Shown: in pieces, positions 10,481-21,612 of the stretch
Position numbering within the stretch: the first letter of the stretch is position 1
Layout of the letters: each line of letters begins with the position of its first letter
Source: Cunninghamia lanceolata
Taxonomy: Eukaryota; Streptophyta; Pinopsida; Cupressales; Cupressaceae
Length of the DNA stretch: 64,000 nucleotides
Assembly (NCBI GenBank): GCA_027924645.1
Contig: BSBN01000254.1
Span: forward strand, 11,116,001-11,180,000
Reading direction: 5' to 3'
Translations under genes and position numbers: made by a program
Notes under the pieces: generated by a model
What the model was told of the DNA's origin: nothing
Database searches by the model: none
Seen by the model: only the letters and a program-made list of their open reading frames with translations

Positions 10481-12454
10481 CTAGATATTCAACCTATTAT
10501 AGATACTACCAACAAACAGACAGTGGCACACCATATAGCCAGCCTTCAAGATCATGTCAGCAAGGTCACATGCTTTTGAGATTTTCAGTAGCAGCCAATT
10601 CCTATTTATAAAATTCTTCATGAAGTTTGGTGAAGCCTGAAAGTTCATCCTTCTCCTCTTGGATACATTTATTTTTACTTCCACGAGTACTAGAGCTAAG
10701 TACCCCAATTCATTACTTTTAGTCTCTTTACCTTTGTTCCTTGTTTTCTGCAACTTACCCTGAGCATCCCTCTCTTCCCCCATCCCTACCATGTGTTCTT
10801 CCTTCAGCTCCTTCAAATTTTTTAAGAGGATTCTTATTCTTTCCACGATGTTCTATATGGTGCATTTTTTGATTTCCAGCATCCTTTCTAGATTTTCCTT
10901 AATATCTTTCACTTCAGTTTCCACACTATTTAGGTGAGTGTCATGTTCTTGGCTATGAGACACTAGGTCCTTTTCCAATTGTTTAACCTTTGGGATGGCT
11001 TCCCAGGACATTTGAATTTCCTCATCCAACCTATCATCAATTTCTACAATCATCAACATCATTTGCTAAATAGTAGTGAGACAAATGTTAATCTTATTTA
11101 TCTCTATGAAAAACCACTTAATTAACATGTGTTGGCTATCAACAAATTTCCTTACCATCCCTAAAGCTTCATATAGCTCCTCCCTATTCATAGATGAAGA
11201 TAGAAGGAAAGAAAAGTTCTTGGGGAGATTACTGCTAGGGTTTGGGATTTGAGGAAATGGAATACCAGTCCCAGGATCTTCAATCACTGTGCCCTTGACT
11301 TGTTCCTCTTTAGGATTCTTATCCATCCCAATTTTAAACTGTAACTTTTTACCTTTCTTACCTTTCTCACCAATGTTTTTCTCCACAAAGACCCTAATTT
11401 CATCCAGGTTCTACTGACCTTTCTTCATCTTTTCTTTCTTCTATTTAGCAACCTTCTCCTCCATATACCCTTCATCTCCTACATCCCCAAAGGTGGAGCC
11501 TGTGGACCAAGAATCCTCCTCTTTTCTACTCTATTTGGTTGGGGTTCTCTTTTCACTAGTCCTTTTTCTCTTTTTGGGAATTTCCCCCTCCTCTGGCTTA
11601 GAGGATTGTGGAGTGGAGAGAACCTCTACAGAAACCTCTTTGCTTACCCAATTTGGGTCCTCTTCTTCTTCCCTAGTTTCACCATCTGTGGAAACAGAGT
11701 AGTCCACGATGGGCTTCTTTCCCTTCTTCATAGAACTCCCTTTTATCTCCTCACTAGGTGGTACTAGAGTTTTTATGTGCTCCATGATGAGCAGAACTAA
11801 GCCTTCATACAAAATAGGTAACCTAATGTTTCTCTTATTTTCTTTTATGGAAAATTCTATAGAGGATAAAAGGTAAAATGGAAAATAAATTACCATTTTA
11901 TGTCTGAAGTGATTTAGGAACATGAAATGATAACTATAAATGGTAGTAAAACTACCTTTAATGGTAATGTAATGCATGATAACCTCTACCACTTCTCCCT
12001 AGATAGGCTTGATGGACTTCCTATTATATCCTCCTGAGTTGAACTTCACAAGTAGGTTCCTTTTATTGCCTTTGAAAAAGAATTTCAATGCTTCCTCTCT
12101 TGCTTTACGATGCTTGAAAACTTTTCTCCCATCTATTGACAGGACAGTAATACCAGCTATGAGGTCTTTTGTTATATCAGTCTTAGTCCCATAGACCTCA
12201 ACCTTTCTACAACGTGACCCTTTTGCAAATAAATTCATAGGAATTGGGTCCGACCCATGCAATTTATCCATAAGGGGGACAAGCCGCCCATCTAACATGA
12301 TTTTGTGTACTCCATCACAGGAGCAAGGCTCCATCCTATTCCTATCTCCTCCCATTTTAGTCACTCTATAGTTGTCTCTTTCAGAATACTCCAACTTCTG
12401 CAAAAGAAATGGTGCTTTTCCTATTTTAATTAGAAGGGTTTTCAACCTACCCAA
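10481..12454 (-). pseudogene. Long ORF3 downstream of LINE RNase H, unknown function
   Basis: A single minus-strand frame of about 650 codons runs from near 12454 to 10481, interrupted only by six TAG codons (for example KPI*GEV, PTK*SRK, TTI*QMM). It starts where the RNase H frame ends. Order of features: a 150-residue segment with GRKVFKHRKAREEALKFFFK, a hydrophobic/aromatic segment (FMFLNHFRHKMVIYFPFYL; LLIMEHIKTLVPP), an acidic-then-basic linker (TREEEEDPNW; PKKRKRTSEKRTPTK), a Lys-rich stretch, and a heptad-like coiled coil (about 11062-10760; KQLEKDLVSHSQEHDTHLNS). I do not know a named family; related 'FPFYL...EGL.LLI' segments occur in plant transposon proteins, from memory. A structural or gag-like role is an inference. 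Confidence 0.55.
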
Positions 12455-12990
12455 AAAGCGTGTGAACTATTGTATAGTTATCATCAAAAAAAATCTCAAA
12501 AATAATATTGAAGTTGTCATAATTTCCTTCATTAGTCACAATAGATTTCACCTCACTTGGCATGTTTGATGGCTTTTCAATTTGTTTGATATCATGGGAA
12601 ATCACTTCCTCATTGGCCGTTACATTAGCCAACCCATTTATTTCCTGAAATGTATGGGAAATTAAAGATTTTTCAAAAGAATTTAACATTTGAATAGAAT
12701 CCTTTATCAAAATTTGAATGGTCCAACTCGGGACTTGGATTTCCTTTAGGTAATTTATGACATTGAGTGAGTCTCCTTTGATCCAAACCTTCTTATAAAC
12801 TTTCTCGTAGGCTAGCTTGATGCTATGGTAGGCTACCACAGCTTTAGCATAGTGATTAGACTGGATGCCTAAAGGGAGCGCCACAACCAAAATAAACATA
12901 CCTATATCATCTCTTAACACTCCTCCACTACTAGCCGACTTGGGATTCCCTTTGGCTACCTTGTTGAAGTTGACCTTTACCCACTCTAAA
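12447..12990 (-). pseudogene. LINE RNase H domain
   Basis: The frame reads LEWVKVNFNKVAKGNPKSAS, then GGVLRDDIG, HYAKAVVAYHSIKLAYEK, VWIKGDSLNVINYL and a final HTFQEINGLAN. This is the plant LINE RNase H layout (VNFDGA, G-VLRD, AE-A-, -GDS--, H--RE-N--AD). The first catalytic Asp is Asn (VNFN) and the Glu of the AE motif is replaced (YAKAVVAY), while the GDS Asp is kept, so the enzyme would be inactive. The frame ends at a TAG at 12447. Confidence 0.85.
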
Positions 12991-13799
12991 GGTGGGGTCG
13001 TCCATTTGACCTAATCTCTAGCCTTCTTAATCTTCTAAAATGAGATAGAAATATCAACCATTAAGCCCCAATAAGTCATAATTTGAAGTGTGATCCTTCG
13101 ACCCATTCCAGTTTTTGTCCACCATATCTTGAGTAAAGTTTTCCTTTATAGCCCTCATAATTTTCACCATCACACCATCAGCAGACATTGTTGTCTCACC
13201 AGAATATTCTATTATTTCTTTCTTTCCAAACTCCCCCGGTCATATGGGGGAGGGTGAGGGCACAAAGGAATCTAAGTGCAAAATTTAGAGAAGCAGCTTG
13301 CCACTGGGCAACCAAGTCCTATAAGGAGTTTGGAAAAACCCATTCCAAGTTCTAAAGAGAGAGAATCTTCCCCATATGTCTCTCAAGAAGTCGCACCTGA
13401 TTAGCAGGTGGACCACCGACTCCAATTAATTCAATCATAAAGCACACCTATTAGGAATGGCAAAACTACATTTGCACAAGTTCTCAATGGTTAAAATTTT
13501 GTTTTGAGCTATAATCTAGAAAAAGATATTAATTTTTGGAATGAGATCCAGAATCCAAAGGTTGTCACAAAAAGGTATGGTGGTTTGAGTATGAAGTAGC
13601 ATCTAAAAACCAGACACCATTAAGAATTTGCCCAAAGGGGAAGAGTTCCAAACTAGCTCCTCCTCCGTCTGCGAATAGGGAAGGTGGGAATGGGAGAGGA
13701 TGACTTGAATGTCATTAAGGAGGGATTGACCTCAAGGAGAATTTTCCAGCTATCATGCTCCATAATCCACCACCTACTGACCAACATTTTTTATGCATA

Positions 13800-15240
13800 T
13801 CCCCCTAATCAATCTGGCCCACTCCAAATAAGGTAACTTTGTGTCCCCATACGAAAGGTCCTCCTAGAATTGAATAGAATTACCATTCCCAACCTTCCAC
13901 TTCATGCCCTCTCTAATTAAGTTTCTGTTGTCAACAATATTTTCCATATGCTAGAACCAACTGGAAGCATCTCCTTATCAACTTCTAAAACATCGCAGAA
14001 GTTCTAGAACCTAGTGAGGTATTTATGTTTCACTATATCAGTCCATTCATTCCTTTCTATGACCAGTCTCTAGGCCATCTTATCCATTAAAGCTTGATTA
14101 AACTTTTTGATCTTCCTTATTCTAAGTCCCCCCTATTTCCTTGGCTTATAGACGAGGTCCCTAGACACCAATGATATTTTCTTCTTCTCTTCCATGTGAG
14201 TCCATAAGAATTTCCTCTATATCTTCTCAATCTTCTCCATATATTTCCCTAGCATTTAAAAAAGGCTCATAGTATAAACTAGCATATTTTGTAGAGTAGC
14301 TTTTATTAATTGAATCTTTCCTACTTGACTTAAAAGAGCCCTCTTCTAGATAGCTAGTTTTGTATGGAAATAGTCCACCAATCCCAACCAAAAGTCTTTC
14401 GAAACCTTTTTTCATACATAGGTAAACTGAGGTAAGTGGAGGCAAAATGTTTTACTTTACAATTAAAAATATTGGCAATTTTAACTTGTCTCTGATTCGG
14501 GATGTTCATAAAGAAAAGCATACTCTTAGGTAAACATATCTTTTTTCCTGGGGCTTCTTCAAATTTAAACATGATTTGTTTGAAAATTCTAGCTTTAGCA
14601 ATAAAAGCCTCTCCCATGATTATAGTATCATCAACAAACTGCTGATGAGAACAAGGATGACCAATTGATGAAGGACTGACTCCCTAAAAGGTCCCTGAAG
14701 AAACAACTTTAGATATTTTGCATCCTAGTACCTTAGGCATTATATGAAAATGGAGGGGAGAGATCGGATCTCCCTGTCTAATCCTCTAGGAAGAATTGAA
14801 AAATCCATAAGGGGTATCGTTGTCTAGTACCAAAAACTTGGGCGAGGTAATCATCTGAGAAACTAAATCTAGAAATTTTTTGTTGAAACCAAATTTAAAT
14901 AAAATATTCAATAAGAACTTCTAGTTCGCTCTATCACAAGCCTTCATGAGGTCCATCTTGAGGAAAAACCTTTCTTTCTTGTTCTCCATTAACAAATGAA
15001 TATTAGATCATGAACCATGATGACACAGTCCAAAATCTACCTTCCCGAGACAAAACATCTTTGTTGGGAAGAGATAATCTTCGGAAGAATAACATGGAGC
15101 CTGGAAGCAAGAACCTTTGAGAAGATTTTATATAAAGAGTTACACAAGCTAATACACCTAAAGTTAGAAAAGGAATTCTCTCTAGGTTTCTTAGGAATAA
15201 GAGTGATAAAAGTGTTATTCATCTCCTTGGGCAATCTCGT
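13800..15240 (-). pseudogene. LINE reverse transcriptase, decayed
   Basis: The domain opens with NTFITLIPKKP, FRCISLCNSLYKIFSKVLA and QQRCFVSGR (15234-15037), the N-terminal fingers of plant LINE reverse transcriptase. It continues with DLMKACDRANWKFL (first catalytic Asp retained), RIRQGDPISPLHFH and QFVDDTIIMGEA near 14630 (the F-x-D-D box, both Asp retained). Downstream stretches resembling LSLPMYEKRF and AKEIGG correspond to the region after RT in plant LINEs. Several frame changes and stops, mostly TAG, prevent translation. Loss of the endonuclease shows the copy was dead on arrival. Confidence 0.85.
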
Positions 15241-15246
15241 ACTGCC

Positions 15247-15456
15247 AAAGAAGGTGGTTCAACTATTGAGCATTTAAATTTATTTAATTTATTTTTGAGT
15301 CAACTATCCCAAGTCATGGAAGAATTTTATTCTTGCTATTAGTGCTAGTCTCAAAGACCCTAATTTGGATGGTTTTGCTGTAATATTATTTTCATAGGAA
15401 ATGAAAAATAAATGTGTGGATAGATCATCAATTGTTCTTCATGTAAAAGAAGGTCC
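15247..15456 (+). pseudogene. Copia element A, gag part 2
   Basis: After the LINE, gag resumes as STIEHLNLFNLFLSQLSQV and then, after a small shift, SWKNFILAISASLKDPNLDG and FAVILFS*EMKNKCVD. These correspond to the '..EHL..F..L...L' and 'LP.SW..L..A' blocks of Copia gag. It ends at GGTCC (15452-15456), the target duplication of the next insertion. Confidence 0.8.
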
Positions 15457-15784
15457 TGTTAGAGTAGCCAAGATCAGCTAGCTAGAACTAGAATAACTTC
15501 CACAAACTAAATTGTACAAAATAAGCCTATAAAATAAACTCAAAATTTGAGTAAAAATGTACATTATGTATTATATAAATATGGATGAAAGAGGAGGTAG
15601 GAATCATTGACTGCCTACCCCTCCATAGTTACCACACTTGTAAGTTCAAATGATAAGTGTTTGAGAAAGTGGCAAGTTAACATGCAATATGTGTCTCACA
15701 AAGTGAGGATACATGTTTGAACCATATGAGATGAGACAAAATACTAAAATTCCCTAAGTTGAAACTTAAGCATAGTGTGAACAG
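15457..15784. mobile_element. Solo LTR E, left part (split by element B)
   Basis: The sequence starts TGTTAGAGTAG directly after GGTCC in Copia A. Its continuation at 24176-24220 ends ACACTAATA directly before a second GGTCC (24221-24225). TGTTAG and CTAATA are near inverted ends of an LTR, and GGTCC is a perfect 5-bp target duplication. Total length is about 370 bp with no interior, so this is a solo LTR formed by recombination, later split by element B. Orientation is not determined. Confidence 0.65.
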
Positions 15785-16058
15785 TATAGAATTGAGCCAA
15801 GATCAAGAAACAAATGCAAGTATCAAATCTGGAGTATATTGATAGTCGAAATAATGAGTACATATAGGTGAAAAGTGGAATTTTGTTAGTTGAGTGAAAG
15901 ACTCCTACAAACTAGCATGAGTGGCTAGTTTGGTGGGAGACTTGATGACCCGTCAGTGAACCTCCTAACAACCTTGACATTTGTCAAGATTATGTAAGGG
16001 CACACCTAAGCAGGGTTATGCCTAAGTGTATAATATATATGAAATATATACACTAGCA
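15785..16058 (-). repeat. Element B 3' LTR (left)
   Basis: Matches 23878-24170 over its length with scattered changes and small indels. Plus-strand end CACTAGCA borders the purine tract, which marks this as the 3' LTR of a minus-strand element. Confidence 0.75.
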
Positions 16059-16665
16059 CCCCCCTTAGGCATAGCTTAGGTGGGCACAAAAGAAATGGGT
16101 CCCAACTACAAATCTTAGTGAGGTAACCATGAACAATGAAAATATGAAATTGGGTTCTGACAACTAGGCCTAATGAGGTACCCAAAACAATGCAATCTCT
16201 CATAAATGGAGAAAAATAGAAAACCTATTGGGAATAAACCACTCTCCAAAAGAGAGATAAGATGCATCAAACATATACAAGTGAAGAAGTACTACTTCTT
16301 TCACTAAGTACAATATGTGATTCGCCCATAGGAGACAAAATGATAGAAGGTCTATGAGACCCCCCATAATACATGTCATGCTAAAGTGATGCTAGATAGT
16401 CAATGTAGAGGATGTAAATCTAGATCCAAGAACACCGAACAATGTTCCTTCCCTTGGGGAGAAATGAAACCACCTAAAGATGCAGGATATATTCCAATGC
16501 AAGAAGATGTATGTATGATCTTGAGTCATGTTGAATCTGATCCGAGGACTATGGTGCTCATTGTTATGTCTTTAAAGAATGCTCAGGTGTCAACATGTCG
16601 ATGCTGAAGGATACCATAAATAAATCAGGTGCACATCTAATAGATGAGGATAATGACGACCCCAA
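16059..16665 (-). other. Element B interior, 3' part
   Basis: No coding sequence recognised. The stretch shares blocks with 60118-60735, including ACTCTCCAAAAGAGAGA and ACATATACAAGTGA, showing both belong to one family. It ends at the Copia D target duplication. Confidence 0.6.
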
Positions 16666-16670
16666 ACCAT

Positions 16671-17036
16671 TGTTAGGGTTAGCCGGCAGAAGATATCAAT
16701 TAAACGTAAATAAAGATTAAACAGAGGAATGGAAATACACAGAAATAATAACAACGAGAGACAAGTTTTAATGTGGTTCACCCAAACTCGGGCTACATCC
16801 ACCAAATAGAGAGTCCAATATTATTATCTAGTAAATCAAACCGATTACAATCAGCAATCCCTGCAACTCAATACCACTACAAATGCTACAATAGAATATA
16901 TATATCAAAACCCTAACCCTTAACTGCTTTTATCAAGCCTTTTTGTCGATTAAAAAAATTAGGGTTTTCTTATGTCGGTCATAAAAAATAATCTCTAGTG
17001 TACAGTACTTTCCTAAACAGTCACCACCTACCAACA
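16671..17036 (-). repeat. Copia D 3' LTR (left)
   Basis: 366 bp, TGTTAGGG...CCAACA in plus-strand reading. It lacks about 42 bp (the AGATTTTTTATGTCGGCCC region) that are present in the right LTR, possibly by recombination between the two GTCGG-containing stretches. Confidence 0.93.
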
Positions 17037-17099
17037 ATCTCCCACTTGGAGAGTGATCAGGCTCCACACCAAAACAATCTCCCACTTGGAGACTGAGCC
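17037..17099 (-). promoter_or_regulatory. Copia D polypurine tract, duplicated
   Basis: On the minus strand CCAAGTGGGAGAT ends exactly at the 3' LTR. The same block, CAATCTCCCACTTGGAGA in plus-strand reading, occurs again about 48 bp further inside, so the tract and its flank are present twice. The inner-edge copy is the one expected to prime plus-strand DNA synthesis. Confidence 0.7.
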
Positions 17100-17169
17100 T
17101 GGACGACACCGCTGCGCATGCAACTCCCACTGGAAATAAGCACCCTGGACTCTACTGTTCTATTTTTAT

Positions 17170-20100
17170 TGTTTTCAGTCTAGAAGACCAATCAAAGCTG
17201 AAGAGGAGCTCAGCTTCTCCCTTGTCACTGCTTTTGTAAACATATCCACTAGATTTTTATCTGTATGTATCTTTTCCAACCTTAATTGTCCATTATCCAA
17301 CACTGACCAAATAAAGTGATACCTCAACTGTATGTGTTTGGTCTTTGAATGCAAGGCAGAATTCTTTGCAAGATGTATGGCACTCTGACTATCTGTATAC
17401 AAAGAACTGTTAGCTGATTGTTTACCTAATTCTTCCATGAAAGATTGCAGCCATATCATCTCCTTGCTTGCCTCTGTTGTAGTTACATATTTTGCCTATG
17501 TGGTGGATAAGGCAACCAACTTTTGCAACCTAAAAATCTAACTCACCGATGTTTCACCTACAGTAAAGACATAACCTATAGTACTCCGCCTGGTATCAAT
17601 ATCCCCTGCCAAATCTAAGTCTACATAACTTGCTAAATCAGGATTAGAGCCCTCAAAACATAAGTGTTTATTAGATGTACCTCTCAAATATCTGAGAATC
17701 TATTTGACCGCATTCCAATGCTCAAATCTAGGATGACTCATATACCTGCTAACGAATCTGATAGCATGTGCAATATCCAGTCTTGTGCATACCATGGCAT
17801 ACATTAAACTTCCTACAACTGAAGCATATGGTACCTTGGACATTTTTTCTTCCTCCTCTGGTGTCGTTGGACACATCTCCTTAGTCAATTTCAAATGACT
17901 AGGCAAAGGTGTGCTGATAGCTTTTGCATTCTCCATATGGAATCTCTGCAACACCTTTTCAGTTCATAAGCAGCCTGAGATAGAGTCAATTTTCTGTTCT
18001 TCCTATCTCTGCAAATTTTCATACCAAGGATTTGTTTTGCTGCCCCCAAATCCTTCATATCAAATGACTATGCTAACTGATGTTTTAACTCTCTGAGGTG
18101 ATCCATGTTAGACCCAGCTAGAAGCATATCATCAACATATAAACATAAAATAATGTAGCTATCATTATCCAACCTCTTAAAATAAACACAATGGTCAGAA
18201 TTACACCTGCTGTAGCCTTGCTCAACCATAAAACTATCAAATTTCAAATACCATTGCTGAGGTGCTTGTTTCAGGCCATACAAACTCTTCTTCAATCTAC
18301 ACACTTGTTTCTCCTTACCTTTGACCTCAAACCCCTATGGTTGTGCCATGTATATCTCCTCCTCCAAATCACCATGGAGAAAAGCAGTTTTCACATCTAG
18401 CTGTTCCAAATGCAAATCTTCAGCAGCCACAATACTTAAAACAGTACGAATAGAAGTCATCTTGACAACTGGAGAAAATATCTCATCAAAATCAATGCCC
18501 TATTTTTGTGCAAATCCTTTTACAACTAACCTGGCCTTAAATCTTTTCTTACCTCCATCTTCCTCTTTCAGCTTGTAAACCCATTTGTTTGGTAAAGCCT
18601 TTTTACTTGCAGGTAACTTACATAATTCCCAAGTCTGATTTTTCATCAAGGAGTCCATTTCTTCTTTCATGGCAAGCTCCCACTGAACCTATGTATCCAC
18701 CTGCATAGCTTCATCATACCCTTCTGGTTCACTAGCATTTGTTAACAAAATAGAATACAAAAAGGGAGAAAACCTTTCAGGAGGTCTACTTAGCCTTGTT
18801 GACTATCTAACATTCACTGGAGTTTGTGGTATTTCTGGTTGCTGTTGTGGAGCAGGAGGAACCATTGGAACATCACTATTTGGAGTATCATCCAGCACCA
18901 CATAATCTTTTGTTTTCTTCTCATGCTGCTACAACTGATCTTTGTACAACATCCTCTCATTGAATATGACATCCCTGCTTCTCACAATTTTCTAATTTTC
19001 AAAATCCCAAAGCCTATAACCAAATTCATCAATGCCATATCCAACAAAGGTACACTTTTTTGATTTTGCATCCAACTTGGTTCTATTTTCAGAATCTACA
19101 TGTGTAAATGCTTCACACCCGAAGGTTTTGGGAAAAGAATAACTCACCTTCTTACCTATCCATGCTTCCTCTGGAATACCATAGCCCAAAGGAACTAAAG
19201 GACCTCTATTAATTAAATATACAGCAGTGTTGACAGCCTTTGCCCACATGTTAAAAGGCAGCCCAGCATGCAATCTCATGGTCCTTGCACACTCCATTAT
19301 TGTCCTATTCATGCGTTTAGCCACTCTATTTTCTAATGGAGTCCCTGGAACCATTTTCTGCCTACGAATTCTATTAAAGGAACAATAATCCTTAAATTCT
19401 TTGCTGCAATACTCACCACCATTATCAGATTTGAGACATTTTAATCTTTTACCTGTCTCATTCTCAACCAAGCTTCTCCATTTCTTAAATGTTTCAAATA
19501 CATCAGATTTCTATCTTAGGAAATAAATCTAGACCTTCCTAGTTGCATCATCTATGAATGTAACATAATACCGAGAACCACCAAGAGAAGATACCTGAGC
19601 TGGTCCCCATACATCTGTATGCACAAGCTCCAATTTTTCATTTTTCTTTTACTTCCCATCTCTGAGAAAACTGACTCTCTTTTGTTTTCCATACACACAA
19701 CTTTCATAGAAATCCATATTAATACATTTCAGACCTGGTAAATCTTTCTTAGAATGAAGTACCTTCATACCTTTCTCACTCATATGCCCAAGTCTGTTAT
19801 GCCACAGTGTTGTCTCAGAACCTGCAGCAACTTTTTCAGTCTCTTCCTGTGAACCTGCAGCAATTATTTTTGAACCTGTTTATTTTTCCTCTGTAACATC
19901 TAAAGTAGAAGGAACAGTATGACCTGTACAAAGATATAAGGTGCCTACTTTCACACCTTTTGCTACTACTAAGGCACCTTTTGAAACCTTCCAATTTTTA
20001 TCAGTAAATGTAACAGTGCAACCTTGTTCAGTTAGCTGCCCTGCTGAAATTAAATTCCTACTGAGCCTTGGAACATACCTTACCTCTCGTAGTAGCCAAT

Positions 20101-21142
20101 GATTCCCATTCTGTAACTTAATCTTGATTCTTCCCTTTCCAACAATCTGACAGGGTTCATTATCTCCCAAATAAACCAACCCAAAATCCCCTTGGACATA
20201 ATCAAGAAAATAACTTCTATGGGGCGTAGCATGAAATGAGGCCCCTGAATCTAAAACCCATGAATCACCAGCATTATCTAGGGAAAGAATCAAGGGATCA
20301 TCTTCAGATTTATTACTTACCACATTTCCTTCCTTATTGCATTCTTGTTTGTCTCCTTCTTTATTTTTCTGAGACCAGCAATCTTTCTTCAGATGACCTA
20401 GTTTCCCACAGTACCAGCAATCCTTGTGTCCTCTGGATTGGGATCTTTTGTCCTTTGATTTTTCTCATGACTTCCCATGACCTCTAGAACCTTTTCCTCT
20501 CTCCTTTGATCTACCCCTGCTTTCTGCATTCAAAACACTGCCTGATGTGGATCCACCTGAGCTTTTCTTATGAATTTTTTCACTTAGAATAACACCAATA
20601 ACATCATCAAATTTTAGGGTATTTGAACTAGAAACAGAGTTACTAACCGCCATTACCAAACTATCCCAGCTTTCAGGCAATGAACATAATATCAAGAGAG
20701 CTCTAACTTCTTCATTGAATTTTATATTTAAAGAAGTCAATTGACTGATAATTGTATTAAATTCATTTAAATGACCTATCACAGATCCACCTTCAACCAT
20801 TTTCAAATAAAACAAATGCTTCATGAGAAATACCTTATTTGAGGCTGAGGGTTTTTCATACAATTTTGCCAAAGCTTTCATTAGACTATTTGTTGTCTTC
20901 GCTTCTATTATATTGAATGCCACTGATGGTGCTAGGCACAACCGAATGATTCCCAGTGCCTTTCTGTCAAGAAGATTCCAATCCTCATTAGACATTGTTG
21001 CCGGTTTCTTGGCTACTCCTTCCAACGGCATCCATAAATCCTTTTGATAGAGGTAATCCTCCATCTGCATCTTCCATAACTGATAGTTTTGCCCATTGAA
21101 CTTATCGACCTTCAATCTACCCTCGTCCACCATTGCTCCCAC
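17170..21142 (-). pseudogene. Copia D gag-pol polyprotein, decayed
   Basis: Gag begins with an ATG near 21142 (VDKFNGQNYQLWKMQMEDYL) and runs to a TGA at 20465. The same frame then has a zinc knuckle C-W-Y-C-x4-H-x4-C (about 20380-20420) and the protease site DSGAS (about 20250). Integrase follows: zinc-binding LWHNRLGHMSEKGM with ESCVYGKQKR, then [21 protein letters not shown] and MNRTIMECARTM, so the D-D-E set can be placed. Reverse transcriptase has FKARLVVKGFAQ, LDVKTAFLHGDLEEEIYM and the YVDDML box (about 18120). RNase H has YTDSQSAIHLAKN. Catalytic motifs survive, but stops such as RKV*IYF, AQK*GID and AQP*GFE block expression. TAG dominates these stops. Confidence 0.95.
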
Positions 21143-21182
21143 TCAACTGTGAGACCTTCCTGCAGACGATAATCGAACACAA

Positions 21183-21197
21183 CCTGCTCTGATACCA
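21183..21197 (-). promoter_or_regulatory. Copia D primer-binding site
   Basis: Minus strand TGGTATCAGAGCAGG, two bases inside the 5' LTR. It is complementary to the 3' end of plant initiator Met tRNA, the usual primer of Copia reverse transcription. Confidence 0.92.
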
Positions 21198-21199
21198 CT

Positions 21200-21607
21200 T
21201 GTTAGGGTTAGCCGGCAGAAGATATCAATTAAATGCAAATAAAGATTAAACAGAGGAATGCAAATTCACAGAAATAATAACAAAGAGAGACAAGTTTTAA
21301 CGTGGTTCACCCAAACTTGGGCTACATCCACCAAACAGAGAGTCTAATATTATTATCCAGTAAATCAAACTGATTACAATCAACAATCCCTACAACTCAA
21401 TACCACTGCAAATGCTACAATAGAATATATATATCAATACCCTAACCCTTAGCCACTTTTATCAAGCCTTTTTATCGGTTACAAAAATTAGGGTTTTCTT
21501 ATGTCGGTCATAAAAAATAAGATTTTTTATGTCGGCCCTAAAAATTTTTTTGCAAGGATACATGGCTAGTGTATAGTACTTTCCTAATTAGTCGCCACCT
21601 ACCAACA
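21200..21607 (-). repeat. Copia D 5' LTR (right)
   Basis: 408 bp, TGTTAGGG...CCAACA in plus-strand reading, followed by the target duplication ACCAT. It abuts the primer site and so is the 5' LTR of the minus-strand element. Confidence 0.93.
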
Positions 21608-21612
21608 ACCAT

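Larger units (their letters stand above)
10354..15246 (-). mobile_element. 5'-truncated L1-type LINE with an extra 3' ORF
   Basis: Bounded by a 21-bp imperfect target duplication in a Copia gag. On the minus strand it runs: reverse transcriptase (from about 15246), a post-RT region, RNase H (about 12990-12560), then a further 2-kb coding-like stretch and a 3' end with AATAAA next to the target duplication. The endonuclease and ORF1 are absent, as expected for 5' truncation during target-primed reverse transcription. All coding parts carry stops or shifts. The arrangement RT-RNase H-ORF3 inside one pair of target duplications is unusual; the alternative is an older insertion within the LINE whose edges I cannot see. 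Confidence 0.8.
16671..21607 (-). mobile_element. Full-length Ty1/Copia retrotransposon D
   Basis: LTRs at 16671-17036 and 21200-21607 start TGTTAGGG and end CCAACA. The 5-bp target duplication ACCAT lies at 16666-16670 and 21608-21612. A primer site complementary to initiator Met tRNA and a polypurine tract sit at the expected inner edges for a minus-strand element. Gag, protease, integrase, reverse transcriptase and RNase H follow in Copia order, decayed by about 15 stops (mostly TAG) and one or more shifts. I count about 25 mismatches over 366 aligned LTR bases by eye, so it is not a recent insertion, yet it is the youngest layer of this nest. Confidence 0.95.

Noticed and set aside
17037..17099. 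Target-site or second LTR boundary inside Copia D
   Set aside because: The repeated block is a short duplication of the polypurine tract region; LTR ends and ACCAT flanks already account for the boundaries.
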